Source: Lanius collurio (Eukaryota; Chordata; Aves; Passeriformes; Laniidae). Taken from it: a DNA stretch of 64,000 nt. Below are positions 1 to 13,182 of this stretch, piece after piece; position 1 is the first letter of the stretch, and each line of letters starts with the position of its first letter. Under the pieces are notes generated by a model, which did no database searches, was not told the DNA's origin, and worked only from the letters and a program-made list of their open reading frames with translations. Where the stretch lies: contig JACBWW010000004.1 in NCBI GenBank assembly GCA_020086605.1, forward strand, positions 36,994,618 to 37,058,617, written 5' to 3'. A program made the position numbers and the translations under genes.

Positions 1-650
1 ACTAATGCTTGAAGTTAGTTTGCAAGAAAGATCCATGGGTAGCCAGCAGGGAGATGCAATTACTAAATGTATCATGCTTAAAGGAAGAGGATACATTTAC
101 TATTTTGTCTCTTGAAATGCTATCTTTGCTTTATAGGAATTAAAAACTGACTGCTTTTTTTAAAAGTGCCTAAGAAGTTAAGCACCTGGGAGTGTCTGCC
201 TGGAAGCTGAAGGCAATCCTTTCAGAATGCTCAAGACACAAAATAATTCTATCAAAATGAAATAGAAATGGATCCCTACAATCTGTTACATTGGGAAGCA
301 TAGAATGCAGTATACATCCTTCATATTTACTGTATTTATTTACTCATGATAAAGTTTTTATTATTGAAGGTCTGTTCCTTAACACTTTTTAGTTCAGGGA
401 GAGTATTTAGCCCCAATATTCTTCTGACAGAACCAAGTAAAATTGTAGTTAACTGATAAACCATGGATTTATTTTTAGGGAATATATACTGAAACTCATA
501 AAAAAAGTGCATTTCTCTTCAAATGTTTGTATTAATGCAGAAGTTAACCTCAGAATGAAATTACTGAAAGTTGGAAACATGCTAGTCCAGTTAGAGGTGC
601 TCAGCCCAGCACCTATGATTCCTTCGATTTTTAAAGTTTCTATAGTTTTG

Positions 651-688
651 TTTTTCTTTTTTTTCTTTTTTTTCTTTTTTTTTTTTTT
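651..688 (+). repeat. Poly-T tract interrupted by C
   Basis: Thirty-eight pyrimidines, nearly all T with three isolated C. On the minus strand it is a poly-A tract of the kind left by a retroposed RNA or grown by slippage, but no recognisable element adjoins it. It also creates a spurious phenylalanine-rich open frame. Confidence 0.85.
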
Positions 689-1597
689 AATGAAGAGGAC
701 AGGTAGTGCAAATTAATGTATGAATTGGAAAGTGTGTTTTAGAAGAAATTTGCAATGGTAAAATAAATGCAGTGTACTTATGGAGTGGCGAGGGCAGTCA
801 TTTACACTGTAATATGTGACCATATGTTGAAGTAAGGAACTCTTTTTGTGGAGTCTTATTATTTTTTATTATACTTTTATAAAATTTCTTTTTATGGTAT
901 AGCTAATTGGAGTTCCATATACGGGTTTTTTTGGTGAAAGTCATATTTCTTGCACCATCAAGAACATGCTAAGCACAGCACTGATTTATGAGACAACAAT
1001 AGCCATTTCTTTTTTTCTTTAAATCACATTCCCCTAATTTTTTTTCTCCTCCACATCTTTTTCTGAGTTCCATTCCCAGTTCCACTACCTTTCCTCAAAC
1101 ATTTGTTTTTTGTATGTGAGTTTTGTGTCCATGTCTCCTCCAACTCTGCTTCATGTTGTCTTGTTTTATGAGGAAAATGGAGCACAGAATCCATTGCTCT
1201 GTTTTGTAACCCTATGGTTACTTGGACATTTTTTGCCACTAGTCAGAGCTAAGACAGTGTGGTTCAACTTTATTTTAATGAACTTCTTAAAAGGGAATTA
1301 CTTGCAACTTTTCTTAAGCCTAGTTTCCTAAGGTAGGGACACTTACAACTTCCTTCCCCTGCCTGTGCATCTCTAATTTTCAGTCATTCAGTTGATCACC
1401 ACTGGTATTAATTGAATATAGAAGGCAAGGGAAACCAAAGGTACTAGTTAATAGAGTTTTTAAAATTGAAATGAGTGGGTAGATATACAAGTAAATTCAA
1501 ACTGAAGAAAAACTTGAGTATTGATGGAAGTATAACATATTATGTAAAAGTAATCTAACCACAAAAGGTATAACCATTTCTGTATTTCTGTGAGGGG

Positions 1598-1615
1598 AAG
1601 CTTTGATCAAAGCTT
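1598..1615. other. 18-bp perfect palindrome AAGCTTTGATCAAAGCTT
   Basis: The sequence equals its own reverse complement over 18 bases and is flanked by G on both sides, so the symmetry stops there. Its core CTTTGATCAAAG holds two overlapping, opposed CTTTGAT motifs, the TCF/LEF consensus. Regulatory use is inference only. Confidence 0.6.
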
Positions 1616-2141
1616 GGGAGTTATTAGAGATAGGGATCCTGATATTCTGTGAGGGCTTTTTCTGTGTACTGAACTGTTGAATCTGTAAGAGTGCTCTGTC
1701 ACCGAATATTTTGTTAAATCTCTTAATGTGTCAGTTTTCTAGCCTTGGTGACTTCAGTCTTATCTTTTCACTAGGTAAGCTGCCTTGTTTTCTTGCTAAG
1801 CTTTTGCTGTGTGTTGTTGCTGTGCTCATTGTGGCACAATGCTGCAGGTAATACTTCAAAATTGTTTTTTAGACTCACACAGGCAGAGTACTTGCCTTGT
1901 GACTTCTCCCTTTGTGCCCAAAGGTATCCTCCTGTTCAGTGACCTAGTGAATGACAAAGAGAAATGACAGGGGACTTCTGTTTTCATGCTCTGCTCTGCT
2001 GGAATGAAGGAAGCCCAGCTGCTTTTAGACAGCAAGACTGAGGAGAGAACCAAATTACACACTGCGAATAATTAGAACAACATGAATTTAATATCATTAT
2101 TGCCAGGCATTATTGCAGTCATTTCATCGCAACTGCTTTGT

Positions 2142-2193
2142 TCCTGGTTTCCGTAAATAACGCCAGATCCTGGTTTCCGTAAATAACACCAGG
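2142..2193. repeat. 26-bp direct tandem duplication (2 copies)
   Basis: Copy one is 2142-2167 and copy two 2168-2193, starting TCCTGGTTTCCGTAAATAA in both. They differ only near the end (CGCCAGA against CACCAGG). Each copy keeps a CG inside CCGTAAA, unusual in this CpG-poor region, so the duplication is probably recent. Confidence 0.85.
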
Positions 2194-5100
2194 TTCTAGG
2201 CAATCAGAGACAACATTCAGATTCAGTTACCTAAGTTATTGCTCATATACTTCTCCAACTTTTCTACTGCCTCTTCAATAAAACATTTTTCCTTGACCTA
2301 GAAAACTTCACATTTGACTCCTTGAACAGAATAACAGAAGTGTTGAGAATATTCTTCCATCTTTTATGGTGATTTTGAGTACCCTTTCATTGATCCTCTT
2401 CCCCTGTATTTTGAATTTTAGCAGCCTTGTGGCATGTGATAGATACTGCCTTCTGAATGGTAAAAAGTAAGAAGCAGTAGCGGAAGTATGAGGAAGGGGA
2501 GAGGAAGTGGTTTTGTGGTTATAAAATCAGAGGTAGTGTTGGTGTTTGCAGTAGCTCTGAGGGTCAGCATTGTATAATTGCAAAATTCCAGCTTCTGTGA
2601 GACATGACAAATGAAAAACTTAAAAGACTGTAATCTGTGACATTGACTGATAAGCCGTAGGTTTGCGTGCACTGAGTAGTGTAGATGTCTTCTGGAAAAT
2701 GGAACAATGGAACTTAAGGTGTGTAATTAAGAAATACAGAATAGAAAATTTGGACATAGCTAATAGGAAAAATACTTAGCTAATAAAAAGTTTTCTTGTC
2801 TTATTGTTGACTTAATGAGGCTTTTTTCTGGGATGGGGGGAACCCATAGAAAACTAACCTTGTAAAGGCAGTAACACAATGGATGTGGTCACTACATGTA
2901 TTAGCACTGCTAAGTCAGATTTATTTAGTTACTTGTTCCTGAAGCAGACCATACCTGTGTAATTTAATATTCCAGTGGATGAGGAATCTAAGATACTGCC
3001 GGTAACTTGCATGTGCAAGCCATTGGCTCTGGAAAGCATCCCTTTTGTGATGCTCTGACATCCAGCCCTGCATAAACTGGCCAGATGTCAATCAGAAGCT
3101 GCACCCATGTTTTCTGCAAGGGATGGGTTTACACTATTGAGCTGATTTACATCAGGACTGTGAGTTTGATATTGTTGCCCCAGTCTTTGTGCTTGCTTTG
3201 CTTTGGCTTGTCTCATAAATTGGTCATGGAGTACAAAATCTGACTTTTGAATGAGCCTAACCAAGGCAAGGGCATCTCCTGTGTTCCAGCATGGAATGAG
3301 TGCTCAGTTTGTGGGCTCAGACTGTGGACAGTCAGAAGTACGTCCTCGGCACGTGTGCAGTTTGAATCCTGAGTTGCTCCTGCTGGGCCACAGCTCCTAC
3401 TTGGCAGAACTATTTGCCAGCACAGCCGTAGCTTTTGGCACAAAAGCTGTAGGTTACTGACTCCTGTAGCAAAAATACAATGATCACTAGGGGTGAGTTA
3501 GATTTGAACAGGCAATCTTAATAGTGTGTCTGTCTGACTCCAGTGCTTGACCTAATGATCACTTCACATCTGTTTTTGTAATGTGTGGATGGAAGGTGTT
3601 TTTCTCCAAGCTGTGTAATGCTTTGGATTTGCTTTTTTTTTAAGTGGCAAAGATCTGATTTTCACTTCTATTTTATTTTACTGTTAATTCCTGATTGCTG
3701 AACTGCCTCTCACATTTCCTTTTGTCCCACAACAGTTTTCCTGTGGTTCTTTAGTGTTTCTTTTGTGCAATTTTAATTGACTGCTTCCCTCTTAATTAGA
3801 TGTGTTGTTGCAGCTTTGAAGGGAAAATCCTGGCAATTGACTTCCCTCTTCAAATATGTGTTTTGATTATTTTTTATGTTGATACAGTGCTATTAAACCA
3901 TCGCAGAAAACCTTTATATCAGCCTAGCTTATTTAGGTGAACTTAAGATAACAATTTTTTTTCTGGTATATTCTCTAATACTTTGGTAATGGGGAAAATA
4001 ATCCCCCCAGCCCATCTGCTTCTAATATTTGAGTGAAAATAGAACTGGGTTTACTTATAATTTGCAGGTGGATAATCTCTGATGGTTGCTGTATTTTGTT
4101 AGAGTATCAGCACCAGAAAAAGTCATAAAACCAGCTGAGCTAGGAAGGTTAAGGAAGCAGCTACTCTGCATCTCTGTAGTAATCCCATAGAAGTGAGACT
4201 GCTGGAGAATCAAAAATTTTAGGGTGAGGGAATCAAATGGAATAATCTTTTTTTTTTTGAAAGAATACTTTGCCTTCAGCAGCCATAGTACTGAGCACTA
4301 TTTCCATAAATTCTTGTAAGCTAGGCAGGAACTAGTCAAGTTAGTGTAACATACTGTGTAAAATGCTTTTCATACGAGGCCTTTTTGCCAGAATTCTTCA
4401 GGGTTGATCAATGTGATGTTACTCTGATGCTAAAATTTTTTGTGAATGTGACATGAAAAGAAGATGATGTGAAAAGTATTATTGTTTTAAAGTAACTATT
4501 TAACAAAACCAGTCAAAACTTTTATATATTAAAAGGGATGCTCAACAGCAGCACACTTTTATTATGTTTGCTCTACTTTCTAAATTAGAAAGCAGGCACA
4601 CTTAAGACTATTTTGAAGATGTTGGTCCAGTGCTCTCACGCATGCATAAGTGTCCTTTTTTTATATGATACAACCTGATCCTTGTAACTCTTCTTAGAAG
4701 CACTGGAAGATCTTAAAACTTTTAAAGGTTTAACTAGGTTTCATCTCATATTGAGAAAAAATTAATTTGTTCTGAAACTGTTTGCTTGCTTCTTGTGATT
4801 ACTAAAAAGGGCTCTTTCATCTCTGATACTCCCTTTTAATTTAGATAGTCAACATATGGTCAAATTAGAATCTCGAATGACTTGATCCTCTCACCTTGAA
4901 TTTTTTTCATATTGGTACCTACGAATGATTTTTTTTTTTTTAATTTACTTGTAATCTTGAGTGCTTGTGTGCCCTAAATATTTTCAGATTTTTCTTTTTG
5001 AAATTGATCATATTTAGAGTATGGGTGAAACTTCTTTGTGGTCCTGTTTAAATATTTTGCCAAGTCTGGGAAATTTCTGGAGGAAAACCAGAATGCTAAG

Positions 5101-6356
5101 TGTATTCCTTAGCAACTTATTCATGCCACCATAAAATAACAAAATCCCCCTTGAACACAGCTCTTGTTATATACAGCTTTTGTATAACTTTCTAGCACCA
5201 GCTGGTGGATCTGTATATAAAGAACAGCGAGCTAGTTGCAGTACCATTTTCATCTATACTGAAACAAAATGAAATGCCTTGGGGCAATGTCTCTGCTTAC
5301 ATGTATTTTAAACCTTCCACTAAGGATCCTTATGTAACTAATATTAACTTTCTCTGACACTTTTGCTACACCACAATGAAATTATACCAGTTCTTGTAGC
5401 TTTTTGTGCCTACTGAGTTGAAAAAGCACAACCTGTGTTAATGGTTTGTAAATGGCATTGTTTAAGCTTGTCTCAAAGCTCCACAAGGTTTTGATATGCT
5501 TTTCTGCCCTTATAAATATTTATACCTATCCATGCTTGACAGCTGAGGAAAGTCTGTCCAAACATGCCTTTTGGCCTAATCAACACAATTTATAGAAATT
5601 CCTTTCTGCAGTGCTGAAAGTACAGAAAATACCTGGAGTGCTGCTGTGCAGGTCTCAATCCTAGCCACATGTCAGCAGCAAGCACTCTCTTGTGACATGT
5701 AAAGTGAGAGTGTGGGTCAACATTCCTCATAGTCTGAAAAAACTAAATTCTCACAGTACAAAACACTACTTTGATATGTGTCCCTTCTTTCATCGTTAAA
5801 ACTGTAAGGATTTAAAACTGTAAAGATATACCAATATCATGAGTTGGAATAGCAGATCTTTACCATATTCACTCCTCTTCATCTGTGGAACAGTATCTTC
5901 TACTTTTTTCCTGTGTTATACTGTTGGTGACAATATGGGAGTGCTTATGGAAATTGCTCTGGGGAACATAGTGAATGGCTAGGAAACCATGAACTGTAAG
6001 GGTCCCAAAACAGTAGAAGCTGCCTTGTAAGAAATTAAGGGAAACTAACAAGAGGAACTTAATTTTAGATAGCATACAGCATACTTGCAGGATTGTCTTA
6101 GAAGGATATCTAGCCTTTATTAGGATTTTAAGGATATCCAGTTATTGTAATCTCTAAGAGTAGTGGTAGAGGTGGTATAAAAGTCCCAAGGACTTTTACT
6201 CCAAGGGGATATGGTAGTGTGAGAATATGGATAGCAGACCACTGTTACTTCTAGCTCTTTTTCCATTTCATAATGACTATCCAATATCTGTTGAGTTTTG
6301 AATGCCTTTCTGTTTGCAGCAACTTGAACGGAATTTGCTCTGATTAAATACATTCA

Positions 6357-6660
6357 GACGTAGCAGGTGCCCTCTGGGTGCTTGAGTGCTGGTGAGAGGA
6401 GCAAAGGTAGGAGCAGCTGGAGACATTAGGCTAGCTGCAGGTCCTGCAGATGCAGGAGAGGAGACGCATGTAAGCGAGCATGTCGGGGCCCTTCCCTCTG
6501 GCAAGATGTCAGGATCCATTTGGCAAACTGACGCTCAGCCTGAGCCTGCCTTGGAGAGCCCAGCTGAGGCAGGTGCTTGTGCACTTGGCAGCAGTTTGGG
6601 CTCTGGGCTTTGCTGTCTTGGGAAGGAGAGGTCTGCTGGAAGCTGATAAATTGCTGTGAC
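6357..6660. other. GC-richer block open on both strands, unidentified
   Basis: About 300 bases clearly richer in GC than the flanks, with long stop-free stretches on both strands (about 86 codons plus, 78-80 codons minus). Stop-free frames on both strands follow from GC content and are not evidence of coding. A good 3' splice-like site ends at 6320 (TTTCTGTTTGCAG), but every plus-strand frame after it soon meets a stop. It may be an old retroposed fragment or a degraded exon. I do not recognise a family. Confidence 0.35.
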
Positions 6661-7779
6661 AAAGAGGTTCTTGTGCCTGGTGATGGTGTTATGGAGTAAC
6701 TACACTGTAGAGGACTGATTTAAGTGCATATTCAGTGCAGCTGATACTGCATCACAAGAATTTTTCTGAAGTACTTATGTCAGAGAATGTGGTAATGCCT
6801 CTCACTGTTTTCCTTAATGTAGTTGGGGTAAATCTTTGAAATAAGCACCAGTTACTTAAGCTGTTTGCGTCAGTTAGGTTCATTTCAAACTTACTGTACC
6901 TTGTTTATGTGACTTTACTACCTTAACCCTGGGGATAATATTACACACATATGACGTGGTGGTTGTGATGCACAAGATCTGAAGACTGAAGGTGCCAATC
7001 AGTACTGAAATTGTTACTCTACAGGATGTGATTTGTGCCATTTAATGTGTCTAGCTCAAAGTTGAGTATCTGGCCTAAACTGTAGTGCTATCCTTTCTCC
7101 TATTCCTATAGAGTCAAGACAGGGAAAAGATTGCTTCTCTCAAATAATTTATATTATTTAAACCTTTTACACATCTAATTTTAGAGTATGGTGAATCATA
7201 TTTGTGGCAGCAGATATTTCCTTAAATTGATTAGTTAAAGTATATTGGAAAATTTAGTTGTCTAACCTAATAAAGTTAAATAATTCTAAATTGATCTTTA
7301 TATGCAGGCCAACTGGTGTCTTGCAGCTGGTTTCGTAAAGATATGAGCATAAATGTCTAGCATGGCACCTATTAACTGTTTGTTATAAACCTCTTCCCTT
7401 TCCTTTCTAAAATACATAACAAAAATAATTCTTAATTTAATTTTGTAATTTTCACTGTGTGATTTCAACAGCCAAAAAAAAAATCTGAAAAATTGAAAAA
7501 AACAATTAACGAATTCCAGGCTCAATTGTGGCCTAAACAACCGAAGAAAAACAAGGAAAAGATTTTGATCTTAGTAAATGCTGCTGCTGTGGTATACTTT
7601 AATATAATTGAAATAATAATCTTAAGGTTAAAAACAAATAAAAAGAGAAAAACATCAGCAAAACAAGTCTGTGAGCTATAGATGTTCTGCATTTGGAGAG
7701 CGGGTACATTTGATTTAAGTTCTCATTAGGCAGTATTAGCTACAGAACATTTTCCATGTGTTTTATATATATTTTGTGA

Positions 7780-8050
7780 CGTGTTTTGGCATATGACCAG
7801 ACAAAATAATAAAACTTCCTTTTGAGAGTTTAGAATAAAATCTCTTTGCCAAAGCTCATTTGCATTAATTCTCCTTTAGATTTAGCCAATTGAGTGATGT
7901 GGCTGTAATCTGTAATCATTTTGCTTGCTTAAGCATGTGTGATATAAAAAATAGTGTTTATAATGCAGCTGTCACATTGATGCGCAAGGATGTGCTAGCT
8001 CAGGGCATCCATTGCTGACATCTACATGGTTTCTCAGCTGTAGGTGTTGA
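7780..8050. promoter_or_regulatory. Candidate conserved non-coding element
   Basis: Holds an octamer-type site next to a homeodomain-type site (CTCATTTGCATTAATTCTCC, about 7856-7875). Further AT-rich motifs (TGTAATCATTTTGC) and a GCGCAAG follow. There is no low-complexity tract and no coding frame. This texture is common in vertebrate developmental enhancers. The call rests on motif texture alone, because conservation cannot be measured here. Confidence 0.25.
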
Positions 8051-11000
8051 GAGTTATATTGTTAGCTAAAATTTTTCCAAGAGAATGAATCTTTAGAATC
8101 TTTAGCAGTGTTCAGGCAAGTCTGAACTTTTGGCATTCCAAATGGCCAAAAGCCATCATCTTTGTATGTGGTTTGGGGGAATGGAAAGCTTATGAGTCTA
8201 CTAATATAATAGCATGGCAATGGGATTAGTGTTGATCACTTTGTTCAGGAGAGAGGCTTGATTGAGGGTGATGTCTGGCAATATTACGTTAGGTTGCTGT
8301 GTAATCCACTCTGTAATAGCTGCTGTCATCTTTGACTTTGGACATTAATCACAGTTTGTCCTCCACGCGTACTCAGCTGGGGTTGAACACCCTGAGCCTT
8401 CCTCGTACAGCTATCTGTGATTCAAGATCAAATTCTACGCAGTGTGGCCCCTTCTGTATCAGCAGTCAGGCTACATCAGACTGTTTTCAATCACAGTGGA
8501 ATGTGGAGCTAGAAAAGACCTCTCTTCTCTATTTCTTTTCAAACACTTTTCCAACTCTTGAACCTTGAGCTAGATTTGTGTAGCTCTCCCAAGATTTTGT
8601 TGCTCATCCAAGAGAAACACCTTATACACGAACAATCCTCATGTGTGCTACACCTATCTAAAGTGAATGGCAAATGAGATTCTCAGCGAAGGGTTATATT
8701 TCTATATATTAACTTACTGCTGATCAGTTATAATTTGAGATTTTGACATACTAGTATTTTAATGGGAAACTAGTTTATTGTTAAAAGCCGTCATGTTCCT
8801 TGTAACTTGCTCTAATAATCAGTTCTAATCAGATCCAATGATGAATCTGATATCACTTCTACTGACACCAGCTTATCTTCATCACGACTTTGCGTTTACA
8901 CAAAGATCATTTGCCAAGATTTAAGTTAGTTACTTGCATCTCACTTATGTGAGGAGCTTGGTGTACTTATTCACTAGATCTTTCCCTTTCCAAAAATTAT
9001 TATTCAGAAGGAAAGATAATTACAAGGTTGAAGATAAATCTGCTGTCTTGAATTTTCTCATTTTCCTGCATTATTCATATTGTTTGGCTGGGTGGGGTAA
9101 GCACAAGTTGTATGCTGACTCCCATGCTGGCTGCTCTCTGGCCACTGCCACCTGTTTCTTTCCAGGGGAATATCTCAGGTGTGCACCTGTTCTCCAGCTC
9201 ATGATTGAGGGGACTTGCGACTTTGAGTCTCTTGTATCTTTTAATTGGCTCCATACCGTGTGCTTTTAAAGTCTGTGGAGCAAAGAAGTTTTCTGACTTG
9301 GAATGAACACAGGCAGCTCTGCTTCCTGGTGTCTCTAAACCCCAGGGAACTTAGGGAGTTTAATCTTCTCTGCCTAGGGATGAGCTACTTTTGTCTGTCA
9401 CCTCTTGTCTGTTAATGCTAAAGCATTCCTACTTGGCAAAATTGCTCATTTTCTCCAACCTCTACTGAGGAAATACACCTTTCTTATTATTTTAAACTGG
9501 TTTTTTTCTTGCTGCTGCTCGAGTTAGCAGCTCTTTGGACTCTGGTCTGTATTAGTTTCTCTGTCCAGACAAACATTCTTTGACTTCTGGGTCTTGAGTG
9601 AAAAAAAGACAGATCCAACTGAGAAATTGCTATAAAAGTAGCCTCAGTAAAAGGCCCTTATGGCTCCAAAGTTGATAATAAAGGATAGAGTTCAATGCAA
9701 GGCCACTGAAATATAAAAATTGAAAGCCAGAATTTTGGGGACCTGATAAAGTCTCTCTGTTCGTACCTCAGTGATGAAGGTTGATAGGACTTTTACTCCT
9801 GACTCCACCAGGTGTTTTTTGTAAATCTAAAACTGAATTCAAGTGATTTTTACAACATTTCTTTTGCTATTTATGTTATTTTCTTTTAAGAGCAATTATC
9901 TTCAAGAATAAAACACACTTTTGTGATGTGATTTAAAAAATCTCAACATGTTGTTTGGGATTAATTCTGTTATTTTTACCAAACATAGGTCAGAATTTAA
10001 ATACATTTATGAGATTAAATTCCTTCTGGAAGAGCACTTCAGGCACAAAATAGCATAATGATGCTCTGGAACGTTCAATGAAAAGGTTAATATAACAAAT
10101 GCCTTCATAGTTAATGCTCTTTCATACAAGTTATGGTTTTATTGTATGATCGGAAAAAGATATGACAAAAAAGATAAGGACCTACATTGCTTAAATGGTA
10201 ATGACCTGTGTGTCTTTATTTTGTAGCTATCTCTGTTAGTTCCCCTGGCAGCTGTACCAATTGGTACTTAAACCAAATGTAGTCTGGAAAACTACATCCT
10301 AGAGAAAAATATTAAAAATCTAAGACAGAAATATGGTATGAATTCTGATCTGTGCCTAGAAGATATTTTAACTTAAATTAATTGTTATTTAGGCTGACTC
10401 AATTTAGAATGCTTTCTGTTGTTCCCAGTCTCATTCTTTCCACAGAAAGGTAGAAAGGAGATGGAAAGAGATAAGGAACAGTTGATGAAAACTGATAATG
10501 ATATCTTAAAAGCCATTTGAATAGAATAAGTGGGAAATTGAATTAAGCAGGTATGAAAAAAACATGCCTGAGTCTGTTTTTACAGGGTCAGGCAGTCAGA
10601 AGTATGAAGGTATTTAAAATACCCAGTGCAGGAGTAATAGAATGGGGGCAAAGACAAAGATTTTTTTCTGTGGAAAGGGAGGTTGATCCAGTAGGTGATA
10701 AAGAGTAGTCGTTGATCAGTGCTCAGAGGCTACATTGGAGCTTTAGCTGCAATCTGAAAGCACAACTGTATTTGCATGACTATTACTTTACCAGGTATTA
10801 GAGGAACAGTAATTGGGATTTCCTCATTGGCTGTGATGTGCAGGAAGAGAACAAACAGTTGGATTAAGTGACCTTACTGTATCTACTTTCAGTTTTGAAA
10901 ACTAATCTAGACCAGTCTGAGTATCCCTATCTGTCATGCCATCTGCAGTGACTGTGCTGCTGCAACCATCCCACTTGAATCACTCGAGAGGTGTTACAAA

Positions 11001-13144
11001 TTTATACCATCTGTGCTAATGCTGTAAAAGTTCTGCTGGCTGCCAGACACTTGCTTTTCCCTGTGTTTTAATTCCATTTTCTTGGATGGACAGTTTGCTG
11101 CTTTCTCTGTGCTAGGAAATGGAAATTTCAGAGTTGTCATGTTCATTGACTTGTTTACATTTGCCAGCCACTGATTATTCTGGGTTTTCTCAATATGATA
11201 TTTCCTCTCTGTGCATAGGCAGTTTCAAAACTTGCTCTGCTCTTGTAATAAGCTAATTTCTCCTTTGTGCTGTCTGTTGTCTCTTGAGTCCAATTTTTGC
11301 TGTTTATTTCTATTCAATGTTGAGTGGTTGTTCTTTCATTTTTTGTTCTGTGGGGTCTTTTTATTGTTATTGGGGATGGAGGGAATTTCTTGTGGTTTGC
11401 TTTTTTGTTTGTTTTTGCTTAGAAAACCACCTGTTTGCCTGTTTGAATTCAGTTTGCTTAATTGATGCCTTTTCTTGGTGAAAAATCAAGAGACAAACAC
11501 TATTTAAAGGGAAAAAGGGATTTTACCTCTGTATTTATTTTAAGGATCCTTAGGTGCACTACGTCCAGCTGGAATGTGCCGAAATGCACATGGCACCCCC
11601 ACAATAGATCTGGTATAACATTATAGGTCTTACTAATTAGCATATCTATCAAAAATTCCCCAGTGAGAGGCTTGAATGAGCCACCCCTCCCCCCCAAGGA
11701 ACCTTCCCCTGGATGGTTCTATCTTAGTTTACAGAATGTGTTCTGGAGAGGACCTTGGGCTCTGGGGCACATTAACTCTTACCTATGAAGCTTTTAAAAT
11801 GTTTAGTCTCCTAGCTGAACAAGTCTAAGTATGTAGGCAAAAAGCACTGAGAATACAGAAGCTGTAAAAAGGTATAACAGGGGTATAAAAGAAAAGGCAA
11901 AAAATCTTCATGGCATCATAATGATGAGAAGACTTTTGTGGAGCAAAGTTCTGAATGATCCTTTCCTCCTCTGCTCTGTGACTTTGTCATGAGGAGCACT
12001 GCTGTTAGTAGTCCATTAAATATTAATGGCTCTCTTTGCAATTTCTCTCTAATGTGCTTTATTTTGGTACCAGTCCAAGCTGTGGAAATGAAAACCCCTT
12101 CGGGACCTTATGTAGAATGTAATTTGCTCTGCAGTTTTGGCTGTAAACATGATAATAAATTAGAGGATGTAATGAATATTCATTGAAGCACACAAGAGTT
12201 TTCTTCACCAGTGTCTACTTATTGGTTTCCCTCCAAAGTGTACCTGATGAGAGATGAGCATGGATGTTGGCAGCCCCAGTGGCTTGATATGTTCACTGTG
12301 TGATGTTTTTGCTTTAAAAAAAATAAATTCTAAACAAGGGCCTCAAAGTGTCTTATCCATGCAAAATTTATAGGAGAAAATAACCAACCCCTTAGTGTTC
12401 CAGTCTGTTTAATGTGGGTTAATGACTTTAAAATCATAAGTTATCCTTGCATATGGATGCAGCTTCACTACCTTAGTTATTCTGTGTTGAGATTCAGGCC
12501 AATTTCTCTCACTGGAGTGAGAGGTGTGGTTTGATGATCTGCTTGGTATGTTTTGTCAAGTCCTATTGCTCAGCAGGTTTAGGCAAGGTAAGTTCATAAA
12601 ATTCAGTCCATAGCAAAGAAAAAAAAGGGTTTTTTTTCACATTTCAATATAATTTCATCTTTTATAAGAAAACTTTTTCCACTTTTGGTACTAATTCTCA
12701 CTTTATTCCTTTTTAATACTGATTCTGTTTTGGGCTTATTGGAAACTTACTGTATATGGAAACGATGAGAAAGGACTTTTTGCATTTAAGTTAATTAGTC
12801 TAGTTGCCACGAGAGATTGTTAAATTCTGACTATTTCTGAACTAAAAAAACAGAGTAAACTACCTAATTATCTCTCAGTATATAACTATTTATAGAATAT
12901 ACACTAAGTATCAAGCATGCTAAATATACTGCACAGGCTTTAGATGAGAAAAGCTTCAGTTTAGGAAAACTCATGCTGTAAGTGGTTTGAAGCTTTTTCT
13001 CTCTACCAATTTGCACTGAGTAACCACTCTAAATCAGTTACCTTTCCCTTTAGTGGAGAGTACTTAATGCTTCTGCATTCATTTACAAACTGCATGAACT
13101 TTTTCTATAAAACTTTTTGGTTAAGTAAAAAGTTTTGATGGAGG

Positions 13145-13182
13145 TTTTTTCTTTTTTCTTTTTTTTTTTTTAATTTTTTTTT
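13145..13182 (+). repeat. Poly-T low-complexity tract
   Basis: A T-rich tract with two C interruptions and a short TAA break. Simple slippage or an old retroposon tail; no adjoining element is recognised. Confidence 0.8.

Larger units (their letters stand above)
1..6356. other. AT-rich unique sequence, no gene recognised
   Basis: Unique AT-rich, CpG-poor DNA typical of a bird intron or intergenic region. No open frame looks like a protein. Small structures inside it are listed separately: a poly-T tract (651-688), an 18-bp palindrome (1598-1615), a 26-bp tandem duplication (2142-2193), a short hairpin (3430-3448) and an E-box/TATA pair (5196-5222). The stretch 3000-3460 is somewhat richer in GC but I do not recognise it. 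Confidence 0.7.

Noticed and set aside
507..716. A phenylalanine-rich 69-codon protein
   Set aside because: Created by the poly-T tract at 651-688.
1743..1774. 32-nt plus-strand micro-exon with GTAAGC donor
   Set aside because: Weak acceptor, length not divisible by three, and many similar look-alikes in the window.
8934..9269. 111-codon plus-strand frame as a gene
   Set aside because: No recognisable domain, random composition, no good splice borders and a length within chance for this window.
10446..10550. Exon after the strong acceptor ATTCTTTCCACAG
   Set aside because: The promising frame (KGRKEMERDKEQLMK...) meets TGA before the donor at 10550, and the other two frames close early. 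It could at most be a non-coding or poison exon.
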